Source: Jannaschia sp. GRR-S6-38
Lineage (GTDB): Bacteria; Pseudomonadota; Alphaproteobacteria; Rhodobacterales; Rhodobacteraceae
Direction of reading: 5' to 3'
DNA: 64,000 bases
Assembly: GCF_029853695.1 (NCBI RefSeq)
Contig: NZ_CP122537.1
Span: 1,240,001 to 1,304,000 of the forward strand
Under the pieces are notes generated by a model that was given only the letters and a program-made list of their open reading frames with translations, made no database searches and had not been told where the DNA came from. How positions within the stretch are numbered: position 1 is the stretch's first letter; every line of letters starts with the position of its first letter. Below, piece by piece: positions 8,756-16,706 of the stretch. The translations under genes and the position numbers were made by a program.

Positions 8756-9397
8756 TCAGTCGAGCTGGAGCGCCGAAAGCCGCGCGCGGATCCGCCCGTC
8801 CGTATCGTCGCTGTCGGCGGAGACGCCCACGCCCACCAGCTTGCCCGGCGTGCCGCCGAAGGCGCGGGCGTAATCGGCGGCCAGGTCCACGCGCTCGGCA
8901 TGGGCGCCGGTGCCCGCGGCGCGCAGGATCACGGTCCGAAGGCCCGGCAGGTAGGGGCTGTTCTGGATCGTGCCGCGCGGATCGTCGTCGCCCCAGACAT
9001 AGACCAGCACCCGCGTGTTCGGATCGCGCAGGAGCCGGGTGGCGCGGGACGGATCGGCCGTGGCCGCCGTCGCCGGATCGGTCCAGGCGAAATAGATCGC
9101 GAGGTTGCGGTCGTCGCCGCCCTTCCGGCGCAGATCGGTGGCGGCCACGCCCTCGTCCACGGCCCAGCGCCAGGCGGCCGCCGTGGCGTCGCGCATCCGC
9201 TCCGGCACGGCGCGCCAGAGCAGCGAGACCGTGCCGTCCGAGGCAACGGACAGCGCCGTGCCGCCCAGCCCGTAATCGTTGGTGCTGAAGCGCAGGAAGC
9301 CCTGCTCGCGCCAATTGCCGTCGAAGGGCAGCGGCTCGGCCAGGACGGGAAGGGCGAAGGCGGCCGCGGCGCAGGCGGCGAGAATACGATGCAACAT
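8756..9397 (-). CDS. DUF3047 domain protein, exported
   Basis: A 213-residue protein starting with a signal peptide (MLHRILAACAAAAFALPVLA, cleavage after about residue 20). The mature part matches DUF3047, a periplasmic family of unknown function; I recognise it by the WRWAVDEGV, YFAWTD and VLVYVWGDDDPRGT blocks and the GVSADSDDTDG segment near the end. No catalytic residues can be assigned. It is alone on the minus strand, with 67 bases to the SDR gene and about 210 to the divergent ybjN-like gene. Confidence 0.85.
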   Translation of the reverse strand: MLHRILAACAAAAFALPVLAEPLPFDGNWREQGFLRFSTNDYGLGGTALSVASDGTVSLLWRAVPERMRDATAAAWRWAVDEGVAATDLRRKGGDDRNLAIYFAWTDPATAATADPSRATRLLRDPNTRVLVYVWGDDDPRGTIQNSPYLPGLRTVILRAAGTGAHAERVDLAADYARAFGGTPGKLVGVGVSADSDDTDGRIRARLSALQLD

Positions 9398-9608
9398 AGC
9401 GGTGGTCTTAGCGGGCCGCGTGGCCGCGTCCCGTCACGGTGCGGTGATCGCGTGGGCCCGAGGGGGACCGAAAGCTGTGGAGAAGCGGAACGCGGGACTT
9501 TACAGCCGCCCCGGTCCCCTCCACCATATCTAGTATGGGCCCGACGGTCCCGCTCATACGGATCGTCATGGGGCCCAGCCCTAGCGATCCGAGCGGAAGG
9601 TCCAGACC

Positions 9609-10115
9609 ATGCTCCACCAGCGGCACCAATTCTCCGAAACCGGCGACCTGCACCCCATCGACCTGGTCGAGACGGTGGCCGAGACCCATGAATGGGATTT
9701 CGACCGCGTGGCCGAGGACCAGATCGCCATGGTGGTCGAGGGCCAGTGGCGCAGCTACTCGGTCACCTTGGCCTGGTCCGACCATGACGAGACGCTGCGC
9801 CTGATCTGCTGCTTCGAGATGGAGCCGCCGGCCCACAGCCTGCCGCGCCTCTACGAGGTGCTGAACCTCGCCAACGACCAGTGCTGGGCGGGGTCCTTCA
9901 GCTTCTGGGCCGACCAGAAGATGATGGTCTATCGCTACGGTCTGGTGCTGGCCGGCGGGGCCTGCGCGCAGGTCGAGCAGATCAACCACATGGTCGCCGA
10001 GGCGGTGCTGGCGGGCGAGCGCTACTACCCCGCGTTCCAGCTGGTCTGCTGGGGCGGGCGGCATCCCGACGACGCCATGCAGGTCGCCATGGCCGAGGCC
10101 TACGGCCACGCCTGA
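9609..10115 (+). CDS. YbjN domain-containing protein
   Basis: A 168-residue cytoplasmic protein of the YbjN family (type III secretion chaperone-like alpha/beta fold). YbjN in enterobacteria is a pleiotropic, stress-linked factor with no known enzymatic activity. Typical features are the acidic N-terminal half, the RSYSVTLAW strand, the LNLANDQCWAGSFS helix and the C-terminal CWGGRHPDDAM segment. It is the usual neighbour of proC in Rhodobacteraceae and lies 50 bases upstream of it on the same strand. Confidence 0.88.
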   Translation: MLHQRHQFSETGDLHPIDLVETVAETHEWDFDRVAEDQIAMVVEGQWRSYSVTLAWSDHDETLRLICCFEMEPPAHSLPRLYEVLNLANDQCWAGSFSFWADQKMMVYRYGLVLAGGACAQVEQINHMVAEAVLAGERYYPAFQLVCWGGRHPDDAMQVAMAEAYGHA

Positions 10116-10165
10116 CGGCTTGCGCCCGCCGTCCGGGCCCTTAGGGTCGCGGGCGGAGGGCTGCC

Positions 10166-10957
10166 ATGGATTTCACCGATATCAACCGCCGCGGCGTGGT
10201 GCTCCTGGGCTGCGGCAAGATGGGCTCGGCGATGCTGGCGGGCTGGCTCGAAGGCGGGCTGGCCCCCGCTTCCGTCACGGTGATCGATCCCGCCCCGTCG
10301 GACTGGCTGCGGAGCACCGGCGTCGTGCTGAACGCCGATCCGCCCGCCGCCCCGGCTGTCACGCTGATCGCCGTCAAGCCGCAGATGATGGGCGAGGCGC
10401 TGCCCGCCTTGCGGGGCCTGTCGGACACGCTCTTCGTCACCGTGGCCGCCGGCACGCCGATCGCCGCCTACGAGGCCGCGCTGGGCGAGATCCGGCTGGT
10501 CCGCGCCATGCCCAACACGCCGGCGGCGGTGGGCCGGGGCATCACGGCAATCGTGGGCAACGGCGCGGCGACGGCGGCGGATTTGGACCTGGCCGAGGGC
10601 TTCCTCGGCGCCGTGGGCGAGGTGGTGCGCCTCGACGCGGAGGCGCAGGTGGATGCGGTGACCGGGGTCTCGGGCTCGGGCCCGGCCTATGTCTTCCACA
10701 TGATCGAGACGATGGCCGCGGCGGGCGAGGCCGAGGGCCTGTCCCGCGAGCTGGCGCTGCGGCTGGCGCGCGCCACCGTGGCGGGCGCGGGCGCGCTGGC
10801 GATGACCGGCGAGGATCCGGCGCGGCTGCGCGAGAACGTGACCAGCCCGAACGGCACGACGCAGGCCGGGCTGGAGGTGCTGATGGCCGAATTGCCCGAC
10901 CTGATGGCGCGCACCGTCGCCGCCGCGGCCCGCCGCTCGCGGGAGCTGGCGGGATGA
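10166..10957 (+). CDS. proC: pyrroline-5-carboxylate reductase
   Basis: P5C reductase of 263 residues. It catalyses the last step of proline synthesis, NAD(P)H-dependent reduction of 1-pyrroline-5-carboxylate. The N-terminal dinucleotide-binding motif is LLGCGKMGSAM. The middle contains VRAMPNTPAAVGRG, and the C-terminal signature VSGSGPAYVF..ENVTSPNGTTQAGLEVL forms the dimer/active-site helix. The length is normal. The stop overlaps the ATG of the CsaA-like gene (ATGA), so the two form an operon. Confidence 0.96.
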   Translation: MDFTDINRRGVVLLGCGKMGSAMLAGWLEGGLAPASVTVIDPAPSDWLRSTGVVLNADPPAAPAVTLIAVKPQMMGEALPALRGLSDTLFVTVAAGTPIAAYEAALGEIRLVRAMPNTPAAVGRGITAIVGNGAATAADLDLAEGFLGAVGEVVRLDAEAQVDAVTGVSGSGPAYVFHMIETMAAAGEAEGLSRELALRLARATVAGAGALAMTGEDPARLRENVTSPNGTTQAGLEVLMAELPDLMARTVAAAARRSRELAG

Positions 10958-11291
10958 GCGAGATCGACTATGCCGATTTCCAGAAGGTCGATATCCGCGT
11001 CGGCCGCGTCACGCGGGCCGAACCCTACCCGGAGGCGCGCAAGCCCGCGATCAAGCTCTGGATCGATTTCGGCGCGGGTCTCGGCGAGCGGAAGAGCTCG
11101 GCCCAGGCGACCGCGCATTACGATCCGGCCGGGCTGGTGGGCCGCCAGGTCTTGGCGGTGGTGAACTTCCCGCCCCGCCAGATCGGGCGCTTCATGTCCG
11201 AGGTTCTGGTGCTGGGCCTGCCCGACGAGGACGGCGAGGTCGTGCTGGTCGCGCCCGACCATCACGTGCCCGAAGGGGGCGGCTGCATTGA
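10954..11291 (+). CDS. CsaA-like tRNA-binding protein, probable 3' frameshift
   Basis: Small OB-fold protein of the CsaA/TRBP111 type, which binds tRNA and has been linked to chaperone or export functions. VDIRVGRV, the KSSAQ motif, NFPPRQIGRFMSEVLVLG and APDHHVPEGG are family hallmarks. The frame does not stop where the family ends: after VPEGG it reads GCIDETEAF and stays open for more than 1 kb across the next gene. Adding one C in the G/C run at about 11274-11282 would give VPEGGRLH and a TGA at 11289-11291, overlapping the next gene's TTG start. I give that expected end. It is either a sequencing error or a real single-base deletion; the 109 residues before it are intact. Confidence 0.75.
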
Positions 11292-12238
11292 CGAAACCGA
11301 AGCTTTTCGTGTCGCGGGCCCTGCCCGAGGCCAACATGGCCGCCGCGGCCGATCGGTTCGACGTCACCTGCCGCGACAGCACGCAGCCGATGGACCTGGC
11401 CGAATGCCGCGATGCGCTGGCCGGGGCCGACGTGATCCTGCCCACGCTGGGCGACGCCTTCGGGGCGGAGGCCTTTACCGGCGCGATCCGCGCCAAGGGG
11501 CTGGCGAATTTCGGGGTGGGCTACAACCATATCGACGTGGATGCCGCGCGGGCGGCGGGGCTGGCGGTGGCGAACACGCCGGGCGCGGTGACCGACGCGA
11601 CGGCGGATATCGCGATGACGCTGATCCTGATGACCGCGCGCCGCGCCGGCGAGGGCGAGCGGCTGGTCCGGGCGGGCGCGTGGCGCGGCTGGCACCCGAC
11701 GCAAATGCTGGGGCTGCACGTGACCGGCAAGACCGTGGGCATCGTCGGCATGGGCCGGATCGGGCAGGCCGTCGCGCGGCGCTGTCGCGCCGGATTCGGG
11801 ATGGAGGTCCTGTACTGGAACCGCCGGCCGAAGCCGGTCGAAGACGCGCGGCAGGTCGACAGCCTGGCCGATCTCTGCGCCGCGTCGGACGTGGTCGTCA
11901 TGGCCGTCGCCGCCGCGCCCGAGACGCGTCACCTGATGGACGCAGCCGCGCTGGCCGCGATGCGCCCGCATGCCGTGCTCGTGAACATCGCGCGCGGCGA
12001 CGTGGTGGACGAGGCCGCGCTGATCGAGGCGCTGCGGGCCGGCCGGATCGGCGGCGCCGGGCTCGACGTCTACGAAGAGGAGCCCCATGTGCCCGACGCG
12101 CTTATGGGCTGCGAGAATGCCGTCCTGCTGCCGCATCTGGGCACCGCCGCGCTGGAGGTGCGCGAGGCGATGGGGCGCATGGCGCTCGACAACGCCATCG
12201 CCATCGCCGAGGGCCGCGCGCCGCCGAACCCGGTCTAA
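11288..12238 (+). CDS. D-2-hydroxyacid dehydrogenase (glyoxylate/hydroxypyruvate reductase type)
   Basis: NAD(P)-dependent D-2-hydroxyacid dehydrogenase of 316 residues, most like D-glycerate dehydrogenase/glyoxylate reductase. Conserved elements are NFGVGYNHIDVDAA, the Rossmann motif GIVGMGRIGQAVA, the catalytic arginine in VNIARGDVVDE, the glutamate in YEEEPHVP and the histidine in LLPHLGTA. The start is a TTG at 11288, chosen because KPKLFVSRALPEA is the normal family N terminus; it sits a few bases after an AGGGGG site. The TTG overlaps the TGA that the CsaA-like gene would have if its frameshift were repaired. Confidence 0.9.
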   Translation: MTKPKLFVSRALPEANMAAAADRFDVTCRDSTQPMDLAECRDALAGADVILPTLGDAFGAEAFTGAIRAKGLANFGVGYNHIDVDAARAAGLAVANTPGAVTDATADIAMTLILMTARRAGEGERLVRAGAWRGWHPTQMLGLHVTGKTVGIVGMGRIGQAVARRCRAGFGMEVLYWNRRPKPVEDARQVDSLADLCAASDVVVMAVAAAPETRHLMDAAALAAMRPHAVLVNIARGDVVDEAALIEALRAGRIGGAGLDVYEEEPHVPDALMGCENAVLLPHLGTAALEVREAMGRMALDNAIAIAEGRAPPNPV

Positions 12239-12262
12239 TCCGGCCGGTTTCTTCTGGCCGGA
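12239..12262. terminator. weak stem-loop between convergent genes
   Basis: Seven-base perfect stem (TCCGGCC at 12239-12245 with GGCCGGA at 12256-12262) and a ten-base loop, directly after the hydroxyacid dehydrogenase stop and before the convergent aldehyde dehydrogenase stop. There is no T run on either side, so it may be only a weak or Rho-assisted terminator. Confidence 0.3.
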
Positions 12263-12296
12263 AGGACCTCGGCCGCCCCCGCGCGGGTCGGGTCCG

Positions 12297-13742
12297 TCAG
12301 ATCCCGTCGATGCAGACGTATTTCGTCTCGAGGTAATCCTCGAGCCCCTGGCTCCCGCCTTCCTTGCCCAGCCCGCTCTCCTTCACGCCGCCGAAGGGCG
12401 CCTCGACGGTGGTGATCAGGCCCGAATTGATGCCGATCATCCCGTATTGCAGCCCTTCGTTCAGCCGGAAGGCGCGCCCGAGATCCTTCGTGTAGGCATA
12501 GCAGGCCAGGCCGTAGACCGTGGCGTTGGCCATCTCGATCGCCTCGTCCTCGGTGTCGAAGCGGAAGACCGGCGCCAGCGGGCCGAAGATCTCCTCGGTG
12601 GCGAATTTCATCGCCTGCGTGGCGCCGGTGACGACGGTGGGCTGGAAGAAGGTGCCGCCATTGGCGTGGCGCCGGCCGCCGGTGACGATCTCGCCGCCCT
12701 TCTCGCGCGCATCAGTGACGAACTCCTCGACCTTCTCGACCGCCGCCTGGTCGATCATCGGGCCCTGCTCGACCCCCGCCTCGCGCCCGTCGCCGACCTT
12801 CAGGGCTTCGGTCCGCTCCTTCAGCCGCGCAACGAAGGCGTCGTGGATGCCCGATTGCACGTAGATACGGTTGGCGCAGACGCAGGTCTGGCCGGCGTTG
12901 CGGAACTTCGAGACCATCGTCCCTTCGACCGCGGCCTCCAGATCGGCGTCGTCGAAGACGATGAAGGGCGCGTTGCCGCCCAGCTCCATCGACACCTTCT
13001 TCACCGTGTCCGCCGACTGGCGGATCAGCTCCTTGCCGACCTCGGTCGAGCCGGTGAAGGTGATCTTGCGCACCTCCGGCGCGGCCATCATCGCGCCGGC
13101 GATATCGCGCGCGCCGCCGGTCAGGATATTCACCACGCCCTTCGGATAGCCCGCCTGCTCGGCCAGCGCGCCCCAGGCGAGGCCCGAATAGGGGGTCGCG
13201 GTCGCGGGCTTGGCGACGATGGGGCAGCCCACGGCCAGCGCGGGCGCGACCTTGCGGGCCAGCATCGAGCTGGGGAAATTCCAGGGCGTGATCATGCCGA
13301 CCACGCCGATCGCGTGCTTGGTCACCAGGATGCGGCGGCCGTTCACGCCCGCGGGCACGATCTCGCCCTTGGCGCGGCGCGCCTCCTCGGCGAACCAGCG
13401 GACATATTGCGCGCCGATGGCGATCTCGCCCACCGACTCCGCCATGGGCTTGCCCATCTCGACGGTCAGAAGCTCGGCCAGGTCCTTCTGGTTGTCCATC
13501 AGCGCGTCGTGCAGCTTCCAGAGCAGGGCGCAGCGCTCCATCAGGGCCATGTCGCGAAAGCCCGCGAAGGCCGCTTGCGCGGCGGCGATGGCGCGCTCGG
13601 TCTCGGCCTTGCCGGCCTTCGGGACGGTGCCGATCACCGACCCGTCCACCGGGTTCGTGACGTCGATCGTCGCGCCGCCATCGGCGCCGACCCAGTCGCC
13701 GTCGATCAGGTTCGCCTGCTTCATCCAGTCCTGGAACGCCAT
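12297..13742 (-). CDS. NAD(P)-dependent aldehyde dehydrogenase, succinate-semialdehyde type
   Basis: Aldehyde dehydrogenase of 481 residues, closest in sequence style to GabD. The catalytic Cys287 is in GQTCVCANR, with the second cysteine of the SSADH redox pair two residues on. The general base is Glu253 in MELGG, and PWNFP lies near residue 154. It is the last gene of the eight-gene operon, four bases after the epimerase. In that context it could oxidise the aldehyde released by the operon's aldolase; SSADH-type enzymes oxidise 3-sulfolactaldehyde in known sulfoglycolytic bacteria. Succinate semialdehyde itself is the conservative alternative. The start at 13742 gives the normal family N terminus. 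Confidence 0.92.
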   Translation of the reverse strand: MAFQDWMKQANLIDGDWVGADGGATIDVTNPVDGSVIGTVPKAGKAETERAIAAAQAAFAGFRDMALMERCALLWKLHDALMDNQKDLAELLTVEMGKPMAESVGEIAIGAQYVRWFAEEARRAKGEIVPAGVNGRRILVTKHAIGVVGMITPWNFPSSMLARKVAPALAVGCPIVAKPATATPYSGLAWGALAEQAGYPKGVVNILTGGARDIAGAMMAAPEVRKITFTGSTEVGKELIRQSADTVKKVSMELGGNAPFIVFDDADLEAAVEGTMVSKFRNAGQTCVCANRIYVQSGIHDAFVARLKERTEALKVGDGREAGVEQGPMIDQAAVEKVEEFVTDAREKGGEIVTGGRRHANGGTFFQPTVVTGATQAMKFATEEIFGPLAPVFRFDTEDEAIEMANATVYGLACYAYTKDLGRAFRLNEGLQYGMIGINSGLITTVEAPFGGVKESGLGKEGGSQGLEDYLETKYVCIDGI

Positions 13743-13746
13743 CTCG

Positions 13747-14703
13747 TCATCCTTTCGAGAATTGGAAGGTCGATATCTGGTGGTAGGTCTCGCCCGGGCG
13801 CAGCACCGCCGAGGGAAAGCCCGGCTGGTTCGGCGCGTCGGGCCAGAGCTGCGGCTCGAGCGCGCAGCCGGCATGGGCGCGATAGGTCCGCCCCTCGAGC
13901 CCCGGCACCGGGGTGGCCAGCTTGGCTCCGTCATAGACCTGAAGCCCGGGCTCGGTCGTGGCGATCCGCATCGTCACGCCGCTGGCTGTGGAGTGCAGCC
14001 GCCCCAACTCGCGCAGATCGGTGCGCGCGTCCGAGAGGCAGAGATTGTGGTCGAGCAGCCCGTCATGCGGCAGCGCGCGGCCCTGCCGAAAGTCGAACTC
14101 CGTGCCGTCGACCGGCGCCACGCCCACCGGGATCAGGTCGCTGTCGACGGCGACATAGCGGTCGGCGGCGACGGTCAGGACGTGATCGGCCAGCGTCGGG
14201 TTGCCGTCGAGGTTCCAATAGGAGTGATGCGCGAAGTTGCACAGCGTGGGTGCGTCGCAGACGGCCTCGTATTCGATCCGGAGCGTCGCGCCGGGGCGGC
14301 AGGCGAAGCTGGCGGTCACCCGCATCGCGCCGGGGAAGCCCATCTCGCCATCGGCCAGCAGGAGCGCGAAGATCAGGTAGTCCTCGCCCCGTTCGGTCAG
14401 CGTCCAAACGCGCTTTCCCGTGCCCTCGGACCCGCCATGCAGGGTGTGGCGGCCCTTGAAGTTCGGGTCGGTGCGATGGGTCATGCCGTCCAGCCCGAAG
14501 CGCGCATCGCCCAGCCGATTGGCCATTCGCCCGGCCGTGGCGCCCATGTAGTTGGAATGCTCGGGATAGTGGTCGAGATCCTGCAGGCCCAGCACCAGCG
14601 GCGGCGCGTGGCCGTCGAGGCGCAGATCGTGCAGGATCGCGCCCATATCGGTGAAGTGCGCGGTCAGGCCGTGGCCCGAAATGGAATGGAGCGGCCGCGT
14701 CAA
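13747..14703 (-). CDS. aldose 1-epimerase (mutarotase)
   Basis: Galactose-mutarotase-like protein of 318 residues that interconverts alpha and beta anomers of an aldose. Typical family blocks are NYMGATAGRMANRL, the HTLHGG histidine motif, the NFAHHSYWNL histidine motif and ALEPQLWPDAPNQPGFPS. The catalytic glutamate is expected in that last block. The start is TTG at 14703, sharing a TTGA overlap with the preceding dehydrogenase stop; no ATG lies nearby in frame. In this operon it would supply the anomer used by the sugar isomerase. Sulfoglycolytic clusters elsewhere carry a comparable sulfoquinovose mutarotase. Confidence 0.88.
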   Translation of the reverse strand: MTRPLHSISGHGLTAHFTDMGAILHDLRLDGHAPPLVLGLQDLDHYPEHSNYMGATAGRMANRLGDARFGLDGMTHRTDPNFKGRHTLHGGSEGTGKRVWTLTERGEDYLIFALLLADGEMGFPGAMRVTASFACRPGATLRIEYEAVCDAPTLCNFAHHSYWNLDGNPTLADHVLTVAADRYVAVDSDLIPVGVAPVDGTEFDFRQGRALPHDGLLDHNLCLSDARTDLRELGRLHSTASGVTMRIATTEPGLQVYDGAKLATPVPGLEGRTYRAHAGCALEPQLWPDAPNQPGFPSAVLRPGETYHQISTFQFSKG

Positions 14704-15608
14704 TCGAGCCCCAGATGGGCGGCGACCCGGCGCGCGGTCATCTCGGAGACGCGGGCGTTCGCCTCCGCCGTCACGCCGCCGACATGCGGCGTCAGGATCA
14801 GGTTGGGCACGTCCGCGAAGGGGTGGTCCGGGCCCAGCGGCTCGGTCTCGAACGTGTCGAGCGCGGCCCCCGCGAGGTGGCCCGAGCGCAGCGCGTCGGC
14901 CAGTGCCGCCTCGTCGAGGATGCCGCCGCGCGCGGCATTGACCAGGACGGCGCCGGGCTTCATCGCGGCGATGGCGCGGGCGTCCATCATGCCGCGCGTC
15001 TCGCCCGTCAGCGGCACGTGCAGGGTCAGCACGTCCGCCTCGCGCAGCACCTCCTCGGCGGTGCCTTCCATCGCGCCGGGAAACTCCTCGGCGTAGGGAT
15101 CCGAGGCGAGACAGGTCATGCCCATCGCGCCGGCCAGCCGCGCCGTCTCGCGCGCGATCTCGCCGAAGCCCACGAAACCCATGGTCTTGCCCGCGATCTC
15201 GCGGCCCTGCCCGGCGGCGGCGCGCGGCCAGTCGCCCGCCTCCATCTGCGGGCGCATCATGTAGGCCCCGCGCAGCAGGATCGCAGCGGTCGTCACCACG
15301 TATTCCGCGACCGAGAGCGTGTTGGCGCCGGTGGCCGGGAAGACGGCGATGTCGCGATCGGCGCAGGCCTCGATGTCGATATTGTCGAGCCCCACGCCGA
15401 GCCGCCCGACGCAGGTGAAGCCCGCCCCGAGCAGCCCGCCGCGCACCTGCGTCCGGTTGCGCACGATCAGCGCGTCCGCATCGTCGGCCAGCCGCGCCAG
15501 GTCGTCGGGCCGGTCGGGCAGGTCGGGCTGGTAGGTGACCGTCGCCCGGTCGCGCAGCCAATCGACCCAGGCCGCGTCCATGAATTCGGTGATCAGGATC
15601 TTCGCCAT
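14700..15608 (-). CDS. NAD-dependent hydroxyacid dehydrogenase, (S)-sulfolactate dehydrogenase-like
   Basis: D-2-hydroxyacid dehydrogenase-family enzyme of 302 residues. The N-terminal ITEFMD, the IVRNRTQVRGGLL segment, GRLGVGLDNIDIEAC and GANTLSVAEYVV resemble the branch containing (S)-sulfolactate dehydrogenase SlcC and related PGDH-like enzymes. The Rossmann motif is GFVGFGEIARETA, and catalytic Arg and His lie in VNAARGGILDE and LTPHVGGVT. In the operon it would take the acid made by the aldehyde dehydrogenase to a 2-keto acid, for example sulfolactate to sulfopyruvate. Substrate assignment is inference; the enzyme family is certain. Three bases separate it from the Gfo/Idh/MocA gene. Confidence 0.9.
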   Translation of the reverse strand: MAKILITEFMDAAWVDWLRDRATVTYQPDLPDRPDDLARLADDADALIVRNRTQVRGGLLGAGFTCVGRLGVGLDNIDIEACADRDIAVFPATGANTLSVAEYVVTTAAILLRGAYMMRPQMEAGDWPRAAAGQGREIAGKTMGFVGFGEIARETARLAGAMGMTCLASDPYAEEFPGAMEGTAEEVLREADVLTLHVPLTGETRGMMDARAIAAMKPGAVLVNAARGGILDEAALADALRSGHLAGAALDTFETEPLGPDHPFADVPNLILTPHVGGVTAEANARVSEMTARRVAAHLGLD

Positions 15609-15611
15609 GCG

Positions 15612-16706
15612 TCAGGGGCCCTTTCCGATGAGCGAGATCGCCTGTCCCGATCGCGCGGACTCCTCGGCCGCCTCGCCCACGAGGACGGACCAGTAGCCGT
15701 CTTCCAGCGTGACCTCGGGCGTGCCGCCGCCGCGCCGGACGAGGTCGAGGAAGCGCTCGTGCTGGTAGAAGGTCGAGCCGTGATGGTCGCCCGCGATCAG
15801 CAGTTCCTCGGGCGTGTGGACGATTTCGCGCGTCTCGCGCTTGAGCGCGCGGACCGAGGTCACGAACTCGGCCTCGCGCGGGGCGCCGTCGGGCGCGAAG
15901 CGCGCGGGGCCGGGGATGAAGGCCTCGCAACGGGCGTTCGGCCCGGTCACCGCGATCTGCTCCTGCCAGTGCGAGCCTTCGGCGAACATGCACAGGTCCA
16001 GCATCCCGCGCGTACCATTGGCGAAATCGACCACCACGAAGGCGTTGTCGACGATGTCCGGGATGCCGCCGGCATAGCGCTCGTCGCGGTGGTTCACGTC
16101 GACGCCGGCGCTGGCATAGACGCGCACCGGGTCGGAGCGGACGATCAGGCGCATCAGGTCCCAGAAATGGCAGCATTTCTCGACCAGCGTGCCGCCGGTG
16201 CGGGCGTTGAAGCGGTTCCAGTCATCGATCTTGGGCAGGAACGGGAAGCGGTGTTCGCGGATCGAGACCATCCGCGGCGTGCCGGTCGCGCCCTGCTCCA
16301 GCGCGGCCAGCAGCCGCTGCACGGGCGGCATGTAGCGATATTCCATCGCCACCCAGATCGGCGCGCGGCGGCCCTTGGCCATGTTCAGAAGGTCGCGGCA
16401 ATCGGCCGAGGTGGTGGCCAGCGGCTTTTCCACGAGGATCGGCTTGTCGGTCGCCATCAGCCGCTGCAGGAGCCCGGCATGCAGGTCGTTGGGCGCGGCG
16501 ACGAGGTAGATGTCGCAGGGGTCCTCGGCGATCAGGTCGTCGGCGGTCAGGTAGCCCTTCGCGGCCTCCGCCGTGGCGAGGCTGAGCCGGCGCATCCCCT
16601 CGTCCGGGTCGGCCACGGCGGTGACGCGGGCATCGGCCAGGAGGTTGATGTTGCGGATATGCTCCTGCCCCATCATGCCCCCGCCGATCAGCCCGTAGCG
16701 GATCAT
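15612..16706 (-). CDS. Gfo/Idh/MocA family protein, possible NAD-dependent glycosidase
   Basis: A 364-residue protein with an N-terminal NAD(P)-binding Rossmann domain (YGLIGGGMMGQEHI), the EKPLA motif, EYRYMPPVQ and the GGTLVEKCCHFWDLMR block of the Gfo/Idh/MocA fold. Most such proteins are sugar dehydrogenases. However, NAD-dependent sulfoquinovosidases (family GH188) have the same fold and occur in sulfoglycolytic clusters beside a FucI-like isomerase, the arrangement seen here. Its ATG overlaps the isomerase stop by four bases. No other candidate glycosidase, such as a GH31, lies in the operon. Dehydrogenase is the conservative call and glycosidase the contextual one. Confidence 0.85.
   Translation of the reverse strand: MIRYGLIGGGMMGQEHIRNINLLADARVTAVADPDEGMRRLSLATAEAAKGYLTADDLIAEDPCDIYLVAAPNDLHAGLLQRLMATDKPILVEKPLATTSADCRDLLNMAKGRRAPIWVAMEYRYMPPVQRLLAALEQGATGTPRMVSIREHRFPFLPKIDDWNRFNARTGGTLVEKCCHFWDLMRLIVRSDPVRVYASAGVDVNHRDERYAGGIPDIVDNAFVVVDFANGTRGMLDLCMFAEGSHWQEQIAVTGPNARCEAFIPGPARFAPDGAPREAEFVTSVRALKRETREIVHTPEELLIAGDHHGSTFYQHERFLDLVRRGGGTPEVTLEDGYWSVLVGEAAEESARSGQAISLIGKGP

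Noticed and set aside
10954..12336. A single long CsaA fusion protein
   Set aside because: The open frame beyond residue 109 runs out of phase through an intact dehydrogenase gene; a one-base deletion explains it better.
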